64,000 bases of DNA from ZC4RG30 sp039917615 (GTDB lineage: Bacteria; Pseudomonadota; Gammaproteobacteria; Steroidobacterales; Steroidobacteraceae). A model generated the notes under the pieces. It did not search any database. It saw only the letters and a program-made list of their open reading frames with translations, and was not told the origin of the DNA. Positions 8,793 to 16,904 of the stretch are shown here, piece by piece (position 1 is the stretch's first letter; every line of letters starts with the position of its first letter). Both the position numbers and the translations under genes were made by a program. The stretch spans positions 1 through 64,000 of the forward strand of contig JBDSJD010000027.1 in the NCBI GenBank assembly GCA_039917615.1, given 5' to 3'.

Positions 8793-9986
8793 CTACAGCT
8801 CGCGCAGCCCGGTCACCACCGGCATCCGCGCCGCGCGGATGCCGGGAAACAGCCCACCGAAGAATCCCAGCGCAACGGAATAGAGCAGTCCGCGCACGAG
8901 CAGATCCGGTGTCACCGTGAACGCGAATGTGAGCTGGCTGAAAGTCGTGAAATTGAGCGTCGAGGCTTGCTGACCATCGAGTGCGAGATAGGCGACGGCT
9001 ACACCGATGAGTCCGCCGACGAGGCCGATCAGCACTGCTTCGAGCAATACCGAGACAATCACCGGCAGCGCGCCGAAGCCCAGGGCACGCAGCGTGGCGA
9101 TCTCGCGCGTGCGCGCAGAGACGGCCGAGTACATCGTGTTCAGTGCCGCAAAGATGGCGCCGAGACCCATCAGCATGGCGATGACGACGCCGACCGTGCT
9201 GACGATGGCAACGAGCGTCTCGGACTGCCGCTGGTAGTACTCACGTTCGGTGAACACCCGCACGTTGAGTCGTGGGTCCTTGGTCAGCGTGTCGCGAAAC
9301 GCCGTGAGCATCGCGGCGCTGGTCAGCCGTGCCCGTATGGACTGGTAGCTTGCGCCGCGCTGGTAGGCGCCCTGCAATACCGCAGCATCCGTCCAGATCT
9401 CCGATTCCGCGACGCTGCCGGCGTCGCGGAAATGCCCGACGACGAGCCATTCCATGCGCCCCGAGCGAATGCGATCGCCGACCTTGAGATTGGCGAATTG
9501 CGTGACCGAGCCACGGCCGACGATGACCTCGAACGTGCCGGGCGTGAACATGCGACCGGCCGTAATCTCAAAGCCCTGCCGCAGTTTCGCGGCGGAACTG
9601 CCGACGCCGCGCAACGGCACATTGGCCGCTGTACCGGTGCGCTGCAGCGGCACGTCGATGACAACGTAGAGCTCCGATGAAACAACCGGGCTGCCGCCGT
9701 CGCGTGCGATCTGCCCGGCGTCGGCCACCACGCGCACCTCCTGCTGCGAGAAGTTGCTGCCCATCTCGTCGGTGGAGCCGCCGCGCAACACGATCGCGAC
9801 ATCCTCGGCACCGGCCTCGTCGAGCACGGCGCGGAACCCCTCCGCGATTGACAGCACGCCGACCACGACGGTGACGACGCCAGCGATGCCGATGAGCGCG
9901 ACCAGTGTCGAGCCGATGCGTGCGGGGATGTTGCGCACGTTCATGGCCGTCACGGCGAGAATCTGGGTCAGGCTATTGCCGGCCAT
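8793..9986 (-). CDS. FtsX/MacB-type ABC permease (distal of two)
   Basis: A 397-residue permease with four predicted membrane helices: one at residues 20-50, a large periplasmic domain (about 60-265), then three helices near the C-terminus ending in PGIRAARMPVVTGLREL, the typical FtsX/MacB tail. AGGAG lies 6 bases before the ATG. It is the last gene of a four-gene minus-strand operon (adaptor, ATPase, permease, permease). Such sets move lipids, peptides or antibiotics from the periplasm outward or help extract lipoproteins. Two different permeases suggest a heterodimer, as in LolCE. The substrate cannot be read from the sequence. Confidence 0.82.
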   Translation of the reverse strand: MAGNSLTQILAVTAMNVRNIPARIGSTLVALIGIAGVVTVVVGVLSIAEGFRAVLDEAGAEDVAIVLRGGSTDEMGSNFSQQEVRVVADAGQIARDGGSPVVSSELYVVIDVPLQRTGTAANVPLRGVGSSAAKLRQGFEITAGRMFTPGTFEVIVGRGSVTQFANLKVGDRIRSGRMEWLVVGHFRDAGSVAESEIWTDAAVLQGAYQRGASYQSIRARLTSAAMLTAFRDTLTKDPRLNVRVFTEREYYQRQSETLVAIVSTVGVVIAMLMGLGAIFAALNTMYSAVSARTREIATLRALGFGALPVIVSVLLEAVLIGLVGGLIGVAVAYLALDGQQASTLNFTTFSQLTFAFTVTPDLLVRGLLYSVALGFFGGLFPGIRAARMPVVTGLREL

Positions 9987-9994
9987 GCTCGCTC

Positions 9995-11146
9995 CTATGC
10001 CTTGCGCAGTGCTGCGGAGATCTTGAGACGTCCGGCCTCGATCGAGGGCAGGAGTGCCGCGAGCACGGCGAGAACAACCACCAGGATCGCACCGGTGACG
10101 TAGGTGCCAGGCGGCACTCCGATGACCGGGAAGAACTGCTGCAGGGACGCCGACATGCCCTTGGCAAAAAGTGCCGCGAGCCCGAGCCCGATCGCACCGC
10201 CGATCGCCGTGATCACCAGGGCCTCGGCCAGCACCATTGCGACGATGCCGGCACTTGGGAAACCCAGCGTCTTGAGCACGGCGAGTTCGTTGGTCCGCTC
10301 CCGCACCGACTGCGCCATCGTGTTGCCCGCGACCAGCAGGATGGTAAAGAACACGGCCGAAACCACCGCTGTGACGATGGCGCCTATATTGCCCATCTGG
10401 TTGGCGAAGCCCTGGATGAAGGCGCGCTCGGTGTCGGTTTTGGTCTCGGCCGGCGAGTTTGCGAACTGCCCGTCGATCAGGCCTGCGATCTCACGCAGCC
10501 GCGCCGGGTCTTTGACTCGCAGCACCACATAGCCGATCAGGTTCGGTTCGCCGATCGACTGGTTCAGGTAGTTCCAGTGGAAATAGAGGCTGGAGTTGTC
10601 GCCGTTGCCCGCGTCGTAGATGCCGGCGACGCGGAAGTCCCAGCTGTTGCCGCCATCCGTGCGCCGATAAAAGCTCGAGCGGATGGGCACGGTGTCGCCA
10701 ACCTTCCAGCCGTAGCGCGTGGCGACGGCCTTGCCAACGATGAGGCTGCCGCGGTCGGCGATCCAGTCCGCCTTCTGCTCATCCGGCAGCTTGTACTCGG
10801 GATAGACCTTGAAGAAGCGGTCGGGATCCGTGGCCATGGCGGCGACCTGGTTGCGGTCATCCTGGAAGGTTCCGCCCAGCCAGTTGAAGGACACGGCCGA
10901 GGTGACGCCGTTGATCGCATCGATGCGGCTCAGGTAACTGCGCGGGAACAGCTGGATCAGCGTCATGCGGTGCATGGTCACGAGCCGGTCGACGCCCGCC
11001 ATATCGGCGCCGAGCGCAAGCGCACCCTGCAGCGTCTTCAGCAGGCCGAAGAGCAGGAAGGCAACGACAATGCAGGCCAGAGTCAGCCCGGTGCGCAGCG
11101 GTTTACGGCGCAGGTTCGACAGGAATAGCGGCAGGAACTTCAGCAT
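9995..11146 (-). CDS. FtsX/MacB-type ABC permease (proximal of two)
   Basis: A 383-residue FtsX-family permease. An N-terminal helix (GLTLACIVVAFLLFGLL) is followed by a periplasmic domain containing FNWLGGTFQDD and YDAGNGDNSS, then three helices from about residue 265, with the family motif RTNELAVLKTLGFP between helices. It ends with PSIEAGRLKISAALRKA. It lies 9 bases after the ATPase stop and 8 bases before the second permease, so the three are co-transcribed and probably assemble into one transporter with two unlike permease subunits. Confidence 0.82.
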   Translation of the reverse strand: MLKFLPLFLSNLRRKPLRTGLTLACIVVAFLLFGLLKTLQGALALGADMAGVDRLVTMHRMTLIQLFPRSYLSRIDAINGVTSAVSFNWLGGTFQDDRNQVAAMATDPDRFFKVYPEYKLPDEQKADWIADRGSLIVGKAVATRYGWKVGDTVPIRSSFYRRTDGGNSWDFRVAGIYDAGNGDNSSLYFHWNYLNQSIGEPNLIGYVVLRVKDPARLREIAGLIDGQFANSPAETKTDTERAFIQGFANQMGNIGAIVTAVVSAVFFTILLVAGNTMAQSVRERTNELAVLKTLGFPSAGIVAMVLAEALVITAIGGAIGLGLAALFAKGMSASLQQFFPVIGVPPGTYVTGAILVVVLAVLAALLPSIEAGRLKISAALRKA

Positions 11147-11155
11147 CCGTTTGCC

Positions 11156-11854
11156 TTAGACCGTTTCGGCTTCGAGCAGCAGCCGACCCTTCGTGAGGTG
11201 CAATGTGCGCGTCGCGCGCGCGGCCGCGTGCGGATCGTGCGTCACCATGATCACGGTCTTGCCGTGCCGCTGGTTCAGCGCCTGCAGCAGGTCAAGGATC
11301 TCATCGCCGGACTTGCGGTCCAGATCACCGGTGGGTTCGTCGCAGAGCAGCAGCTTCGGATCCGACACGATGGCGCGCGCGATGCCGACGCGCTGCTCTT
11401 GTCCGCCGGAAAGCTCGCGCGGCTTGTGCTTGGCGCGATCCGCGAGGCCGACCAGACTGAGCGCCGTAGCGACGCGCTGCCGGCGTTCGCTGCGCGAGAG
11501 GCGCGTCAGCAGCAGCGGCAGCTCGACGTTGCGTTCTGCGTTCAGCACTGGCAGCAGGTTGTACATCTGGAAGACGAAACCGATCGTGTCGGCGCGCCAG
11601 CGCGCTAGCGCGCCACTGCGCATGGTATCGATGCGCTGGCCCGCGACCTCGATCTGGCCGGTGGTTGGCTGGTCGAGTCCGCCGATCAGGTTGAGCAGGG
11701 TAGACTTGCCCGAGCCTGATGGCCCCATGAGTGCCAGAAATTCCCCTTGGGCGATGTCAAGATCAAGCGCCTCGAGCACATGCACGGTCTCGCTGCCGCG
11801 GCGGAAGTTCTTGCTCAGGCCACGAACGCGAACCAGGGATTCCGGACTGCTCAT
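11156..11854 (-). CDS. ABC transporter ATP-binding protein, LolD/MacB type
   Basis: A 232-residue ATPase. Walker A is GPSGSGKST, the Q loop is in VFQMYNLLPV, the signature is LSGGQEQR, Walker B is KLLLCDEPTGDLD and the switch His is in MVTHDPHAA. The DEPTGDLDRKSG form is typical of LolD/MacB/FtsE-type ATPases that drive FtsX permeases by mechanotransmission. GGAG is 8 bases before the ATG. It follows the adaptor gene by 19 bases and is followed by the two permease genes. Confidence 0.9.
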   Translation of the reverse strand: MSSPESLVRVRGLSKNFRRGSETVHVLEALDLDIAQGEFLALMGPSGSGKSTLLNLIGGLDQPTTGQIEVAGQRIDTMRSGALARWRADTIGFVFQMYNLLPVLNAERNVELPLLLTRLSRSERRQRVATALSLVGLADRAKHKPRELSGGQEQRVGIARAIVSDPKLLLCDEPTGDLDRKSGDEILDLLQALNQRHGKTVIMVTHDPHAAARATRTLHLTKGRLLLEAETV

Positions 11855-11873
11855 CGGTTGCTCTCCGCTCTAA

Positions 11874-13115
11874 TTACTTCCCTGTTGGCACTACGACTGC
11901 GCCCGGCGCAAGTCCTGCCACTGGGCGGGTGACCACAGTGTCGCTTGCGGCTATCCCCGAGAGCAACTCGATCTGCCCGTCGCGCTCGCGGCCGGTTGTT
12001 ACGGCGATGCGTTCGACAGTGTTGCCGCGTAGACGCCATACATAGGTGGTATCGCCGTCGCGCACGGCGGCCGTCGCTGGCACGCGGACGGGCGGGCGGG
12101 CCGCACTTCCGGCGCTGGCGCTGGCGGCCGTCGCTGCGGCTTCAAGAAAACTAACCTTGACGCCCATGTTCGGCAGGATACGGGGGTCCAGATTGTCGAA
12201 GGCGATGCGCACCCTGACGGTGGCTTTCTGCCGGTCGGCGGTCGGCACGATGTTGATGACGTGGCTTGCGACGCGCCAGTCCGGATAGGCATCGAGCGTC
12301 GCTTCAGTGTGCTGGCCGGCGCTGACGCGATTGATGAAAGCCTCGTTGACGTCGACCTCGATCTCGCGCGAGTCCATGTCTACCAGCGTCGCGATGCCGG
12401 TGCGCGTGAAGCCGCCGCCGGCCGAGACCGGCGACACCATCTCGCCGGGCTGCGCGTCCTTGGAGACGATGACGCCGGCGAAGGGCGCGCGCACGGTGAG
12501 ATCCCCGAGTTGCTGTTCATACACGCGCACGGTTGCCGCCGCGACCTCAATCGCGGCAGCGAGGCCCTTCAGCCGTGCTTCCAGTGCATCCAGCCCGGCC
12601 TGGGCCGAGTCCAGGTCGGCCTCGCTGATCAGTGCAGCGGCGCGCAGGCGCTTGATGCGGGCAAGGTTGCGCCCGGCTTCGGCTAGCCGTACCTGCGTCT
12701 CATCCTGGTCGGTCGCGCGCGCGCGCAGCTGCGTGCGCGCCAGCTCGAGTTGGGGTTGGAGCGAAGCATCATCCAGCCGCGCGAGGATTTGGCCCTGCGT
12801 AACGACCATGCCTTCCTCAATCAGCACTTCGGCGATCTTGCCGGTCACTTTCGACGAGACAGTCGCCTCGCGGCGTGCGACCACATAGCCCGAGGCGTCG
12901 AGCACCGCGGTGCCACGTGTCTGCGCGCCGCTTGGCGCGGGCACGGCTGTCGCCACTTCGACCTTGATCGGGCGTTCGCGGAGCAGCCACAAGGCAACGA
13001 CTCCGGCCACCAACACGAGCGCGGCCAATGCCCACAGCGCTGCACGCGGACTTCGGGACGCCGCCGCGTTGCGGTCGATCTTCAAGCTTGCGAGAGAGTT
13101 GTCGTCCAGTGCCAC
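11874..13115 (-). CDS. Periplasmic adaptor (HlyD/MFP family) of the ABC exporter
   Basis: A membrane-fusion protein anchored by one N-terminal helix (ALWALAALVLVAGVVALWLL). It has a split biotinyl-lipoyl-like domain (VSSKVTGKIAEVLIEEGM ... VRAPFAGVIVSKDAQPGEMV) around an alpha-helical hairpin, then beta-barrel and membrane-proximal domains. The GTG at 13115 is chosen because AGGAG ends 8 bases upstream. The frame extends further upstream, but without a comparable ribosome site. It heads the operon with the ATPase and two FtsX permeases, giving a MacAB-like layout. No outer-membrane channel gene is present nearby, so a TolC-like partner would have to be encoded elsewhere. Confidence 0.85.
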   Translation of the reverse strand: MALDDNSLASLKIDRNAAASRSPRAALWALAALVLVAGVVALWLLRERPIKVEVATAVPAPSGAQTRGTAVLDASGYVVARREATVSSKVTGKIAEVLIEEGMVVTQGQILARLDDASLQPQLELARTQLRARATDQDETQVRLAEAGRNLARIKRLRAAALISEADLDSAQAGLDALEARLKGLAAAIEVAAATVRVYEQQLGDLTVRAPFAGVIVSKDAQPGEMVSPVSAGGGFTRTGIATLVDMDSREIEVDVNEAFINRVSAGQHTEATLDAYPDWRVASHVINIVPTADRQKATVRVRIAFDNLDPRILPNMGVKVSFLEAAATAASASAGSAARPPVRVPATAAVRDGDTTYVWRLRGNTVERIAVTTGRERDGQIELLSGIAASDTVVTRPVAGLAPGAVVVPTGK

Positions 13116-13365
13116 CGGCCCATCTCCTATTAAACGACCCCGAATTCTAGCCGCCGGGTTGAGAACGCGCCGCATGCCAGGAAAACCTCATTTGGCTGGC
13201 TCGCGAACACTGCACCCTGTGACTTCTGGCCTTCCACCCCATTCGTATTCGCCAAACAGCGACATAGGTGACGCACGAAAGTAGGAGAATACGCACATCG
13301 GATCTGTGTCGCCGTCCTACCGCGTTGGTAACACGTCTGCAGGATTCCTGAGTGATGATGCGGGC
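13116..13365. other. Divergent intergenic region between exporter operon and pseudokinase gene
   Basis: About 250 bases between two divergently transcribed units. Promoters for both must lie here, but I see no convincing sigma-70 pair. An AGGAG at 13282-13286 on the plus strand is too far from the GTG at 13306 to serve it well. No terminator, repeat or RNA gene was recognised. Confidence 0.4.
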
Positions 13366-15117
13366 ATGGCAACCCCCGAGCACGCGGCATTCCCGGACAG
13401 GCCACGCATGGCAGCGGATGCCGACGTCTCAGACTGGCTGGATGCCATGGCGGCTGGCGAGTGCACGCGTGACGAATTTATCGACGCGATCTTGCGACGC
13501 GAGCCTGAGGAACCGGACGTAGGCTGGAAAGCTCTCGCGCAGCTTGACCAGCAGTTTCGCCGCCACAGGATTGGTCGCGACGACTTCACGAGCCTGAAGG
13601 CGCGGCTGTACCAGCATTTCGTGAGTTCCAGCGCAAACCTGCCTCTGCCTGCTCCGGCGCCGGCTTTCGCTCCAGACCTTGAGTCTGAGCTTGAGCCTGA
13701 ACCCGAGCCCGCCCCGGTGATGACCACTCGCGCAGCGCCGTTGGTGGAAATTCCCGTCGCGGCCGCACGCGAGGCTGCAAATGCTGACGAGCTGATTGAA
13801 GTGCCGTTGCATTGCGAACTACGCGCAGGAGACAAGCTCCGCGACCGCTATCGCGTCGTCGAGTTATTACGCAGGAATGCCGCAGGCACCCTGGTTGAAG
13901 CCATCGACGAACTGAAGCTCGAACTGCCCGTGCGCAATCGCGTAGCCATTCAGGTGGTGGATGAAGAGCTTTCGCGGGAACCGGACTACCTGCATCGCAT
14001 CGGCAAGTTGCAGGGCTTGTCACATCCGGCCATTGCAAGGCTGTTGGACGTCGATACGGACGACGGCGCATTGCTGCTGGTAATGGACCTGCTGAACGGA
14101 CCTTCCCTGCACGATCTGCTGTCACGAACTGCCAGCAAACCGCTGCATGCCAGTGTCGTGCAAGCCGCATTGTGTGCGGTCGCCAGCGCGCTGTCTCACG
14201 CACACTCGCAGGGTCTGACTCATGGCGATGTCCGCGCCATGAATGTCATCATCACGCAGGCCGGCGACTTTCGGCTGCAGGGTTTCGAGTTGCAGGACGT
14301 CCGTCATCCGACAGATGCTGCGGCAGACAGGCTGGCGTTTGCGCAGCTCGCGTACCAGGCGCTCTCTGTCCCTCACCCGGTTAGCTTGCAGCTGGACAGT
14401 AGCCCTCGTCTGCGCCGTCCGCGCTCTATCAGTCGTGAGCAATGGCGCGCGCTGCATGATGCACTGACTTCCAACGGCGGCCAGCGCCGTGACGTGCTCG
14501 CCGCCTTTGCGCGCGATGCCCCGGCTGCTTCATTCAAAAGATGGGCCGCTGCTGCATGCATCGTCGCGTTTGTCGGCATTGCCGGTTATTTCGTTCCCAA
14601 TGTGGGATCCAGAAATTCGAGCGCGCCTGTTGCGGCCGCGCCAGCCGCGCTTATTGCGGCGGAGCCCCCCGCAAATACCACGCCACCACCGATCGAAGTG
14701 GATACACCAGCATTACCTCTCGTGGAGGCAGCCTCACCGGCACCTCCACCGCCGCGCATCGATCTATCCCCCGAGTCCTCGGTAGCACAAACCACCGCAC
14801 CCGTGGCGCGCATCTGGGTTCGTCGCCGCGGCAGCCTGGACGGTCCCGTGACATTCAAATGGTGGACCGAAAGTGGCTCCGCCGAGGCGGATCGTGACTT
14901 CCGCAAGGTCGCTCCGCGAACAGAAACCATTCCGGATGGTGCCAGGGGGCTGGAAATATTGGTGCCGTTAATGCCGGATCCACTGCGCCGCGAAGCGCGC
15001 ACGTTCTGGGTGAAGATCGATGAGGCAGGGCACGGCGCGACGCTCGGCACTAAGACATCGATGCAGGTCGCGATTGTGCCGCCGGGCTATCCGGCGCAAG
15101 GCCGGGACGCTGGCTGA
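13366..15117 (+). CDS. Membrane-anchored pseudokinase with Calx-beta-like ectodomain
   Basis: A 583-residue protein numbered from the ATG at 13366; a GTG at 13306 is also in frame and cannot be excluded. Residues 15-90 are a small helical domain. A Pro/Glu-rich linker at about 93-120 is followed by a Ser/Thr-kinase-like domain at 157-340. This lacks the Gly-rich loop, has Gln in place of the beta-3 Lys (VAIQ, 193-196), keeps a His-Gly-Asp catalytic loop with Asn (HGDVRAMN, 286-293) and has no DFG motif (QGFEL instead). One membrane helix (391-410) leads to a Pro/Ala-rich linker and a C-terminal Calx-beta-like domain (about 480-570) with IWVRRRGSLDGPVTFKW and AEADRDF. It probably senses or scaffolds rather than phosphorylates. 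The partner is unknown. Confidence 0.7.
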   Translation: MATPEHAAFPDRPRMAADADVSDWLDAMAAGECTRDEFIDAILRREPEEPDVGWKALAQLDQQFRRHRIGRDDFTSLKARLYQHFVSSSANLPLPAPAPAFAPDLESELEPEPEPAPVMTTRAAPLVEIPVAAAREAANADELIEVPLHCELRAGDKLRDRYRVVELLRRNAAGTLVEAIDELKLELPVRNRVAIQVVDEELSREPDYLHRIGKLQGLSHPAIARLLDVDTDDGALLLVMDLLNGPSLHDLLSRTASKPLHASVVQAALCAVASALSHAHSQGLTHGDVRAMNVIITQAGDFRLQGFELQDVRHPTDAAADRLAFAQLAYQALSVPHPVSLQLDSSPRLRRPRSISREQWRALHDALTSNGGQRRDVLAAFARDAPAASFKRWAAAACIVAFVGIAGYFVPNVGSRNSSAPVAAAPAALIAAEPPANTTPPPIEVDTPALPLVEAASPAPPPPRIDLSPESSVAQTTAPVARIWVRRRGSLDGPVTFKWWTESGSAEADRDFRKVAPRTETIPDGARGLEILVPLMPDPLRREARTFWVKIDEAGHGATLGTKTSMQVAIVPPGYPAQGRDAG

Positions 15118-15155
15118 ACAGAACCTTTTGCACCGGCTCGAGCAGTTCGCGAGGA

Positions 15156-15842
15156 TTAGTCCCCTTCGAGCAGGTCCAGCGGCGCAGGCGCGCCATCCTT
15201 CCAGCCGAGCGCGCGCGCCTTTTCCTCGGCGCGCACGAAGCTCTCGTGCATGGCATTGCAGATATGGCAGAACAGGTCGGCGGTGTGTTCCGCATCGTAG
15301 GCAGCTGAGTGGGCAGAGCGGTTATCCCACTCCATGCCCACCAGTTGCACGGCGCGCGCCAATACCGTCTGGCCAAGAGCCGCACCCGCGAGCGTAGCGG
15401 TGTCGAAGCAGGAGAACGGGTGGAAGGGATTGCGCTTGAGGCCGGTGCGCTCCACCGCCGCGTTCAGGAATGCCAGATCGAATGCCGCGTTATGCCCTAC
15501 GAGAATGGCCCGACGGCAGGCGTGCGAACGGATGGCGGTACGAATCTCGCGGAACATTCGCTGCAACGCATCGGCCTCGTCGATGGCTGGGCGCAGCGGG
15601 TGCCAGGGATCAATACCGTTTACCTCCAGGGAAACCGGATCCATCCGGCTGCCCTCAAAGGGCTTTACATGAAAGGCGTGGGTCGCGCCGCGGCGCACCC
15701 GACCAGCGGCATCCACCTCGATGATTACCGCCGCGATTTGCAGCAGGGCATCGGTGCGGGCGATAAAGCCGCCGGTTTCGACGTCGATAACGATGGGCAG
15801 GAAGCCGCGAAAGCGTCGGGACGCCAGATCAGGGGAGGCCAT
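15156..15842 (-). CDS. rnt: Ribonuclease T
   Basis: A DEDDh 3'-5' exoribonuclease of 228 residues that trims the 3' ends of tRNA and other stable RNAs. Exonuclease motifs are IDVETGGF (Exo I), GHNAAFDLAFLN (Exo II) and HSAAYDAEHTA (Exo III, with the catalytic His). The segment GIDPWHPLRPAIDE and the Phe-rich substrate stacking region are typical of RNase T rather than DnaQ. It lies 15 bases downstream of pyrC on the same strand, an arrangement also known in other gammaproteobacteria. Confidence 0.9.
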   Translation of the reverse strand: MASPDLASRRFRGFLPIVIDVETGGFIARTDALLQIAAVIIEVDAAGRVRRGATHAFHVKPFEGSRMDPVSLEVNGIDPWHPLRPAIDEADALQRMFREIRTAIRSHACRRAILVGHNAAFDLAFLNAAVERTGLKRNPFHPFSCFDTATLAGAALGQTVLARAVQLVGMEWDNRSAHSAAYDAEHTADLFCHICNAMHESFVRAEEKARALGWKDGAPAPLDLLEGD

Positions 15843-15857
15843 GGATACTCGCAGTGA

Positions 15858-16904
15858 TCAGGTGGAGGGCGGCGCCAGACGCCACCCCAGTGTTTCGCCG
15901 GCGCGCAGGGGTACGATGGTTTCGCCGGCAAACGGATAGGCAGCCGGCACGGTCCAGGCACTGCGTTGCAGAGTGATCTGGCCGGCATTCAGGGGCAGGC
16001 CGTAGAAGCGCGGGCCGAATTCGCTGGCAAAGGCTTCCAGTCGGTGCAGTGCGCCGGCCTGTTCGAACACCTCGGCATATAGTTCCAGCGCGGCGTGCGC
16101 GGAGTAGATGCCAGCGCAGCCGCAAGCGGACTCCTTGGTGTTGCGCGCATGTGGGGCGCTATCGGTGCCCAGGAAGAATCGCGGATCGCCTGCGACTACT
16201 GCATCGAGTAGCGCGACGCGGTCGTGTTCGCGCTTGAGCACGGGCAGGCAATACAGATGCGGACGAATGCCACCCTGGAACAGGGCATTGCGATTCAAGG
16301 CCAGGTGCTGGGGCGTGATCGTGGCTGCCACTTCCTGCGGCGGCTGAGCCCGCACGAACTCCACGGCGGCCCGCGTGGTCACATGCTCGAACACGATGCG
16401 CAGTTGCGGCAGGCGTGCGCGCAGCGGCGCGAGTACGGTGTCGATGAACCGGGCCTCGCGGTCGAATACGTCCACGTCATGGTGCGTTACTTCGCCGTGC
16501 ACCAGTAGTGGCAGTCTGATTTCTGCCATCGCCTCGAGCGCCGCGTCGATGCGGCGGATATCCGTCACCCCCGCGTCCGAATTGGTGGTGGCACCGGCGG
16601 GATACAGTTTGCAGCCGTGAATAATGCCGCTGGCTTTGGCCACAGCCATCTCTGCCGGATCGGTGCGATCAGTGAGATACAGCGTGAGCAGCGGCTCGAA
16701 ATTACTACCTGCCGGTCGCGCCGCCAGAATCCGCTCGCGATAGGCGGCGGCCTGTGCAGTGGTGGTGACCGGTGGCTTCAGGTTCGGCATCACGATGGCG
16801 CGCGCGAACTGCGCAGCTGTGTGGGCCAGCACCGAATGCAGGGCGGCGCCATCGCGCAGGTGCAGGTGCCAGTCGTCCGGCTGCCGCAGCGTCAGGCTAT
16901 CCAT
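15858..16904 (-). CDS. pyrC: Dihydroorotase (class II)
   Basis: Catalyses interconversion of carbamoyl aspartate and dihydroorotate in pyrimidine synthesis. It has 348 residues, the usual length. Metal ligands are visible as HLHLRD, the carboxylated Lys in IHGCKLYPAG, His in LLVHGEVT and FEHVTT, and Asp in LGTDSAPH. The ATG at 16904 overlaps the aminopeptidase stop by one base (TGATG), indicating translational coupling. A TTG just upstream in frame is rejected in favour of the ATG. Confidence 0.93.
   Translation of the reverse strand: MDSLTLRQPDDWHLHLRDGAALHSVLAHTAAQFARAIVMPNLKPPVTTTAQAAAYRERILAARPAGSNFEPLLTLYLTDRTDPAEMAVAKASGIIHGCKLYPAGATTNSDAGVTDIRRIDAALEAMAEIRLPLLVHGEVTHHDVDVFDREARFIDTVLAPLRARLPQLRIVFEHVTTRAAVEFVRAQPPQEVAATITPQHLALNRNALFQGGIRPHLYCLPVLKREHDRVALLDAVVAGDPRFFLGTDSAPHARNTKESACGCAGIYSAHAALELYAEVFEQAGALHRLEAFASEFGPRFYGLPLNAGQITLQRSAWTVPAAYPFAGETIVPLRAGETLGWRLAPPST

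Noticed and set aside
9905..11128. Long plus-strand open frame opposite the FtsX permease genes
   Set aside because: Arg/Asp/Gly-rich low-information translation with no family features, lying opposite two clear permeases. It results from high G+C at third codon positions.
15118..15155. Terminator between pseudokinase and rnt genes
   Set aside because: No stem followed by a T-run was visible in the 38-base convergent gap.
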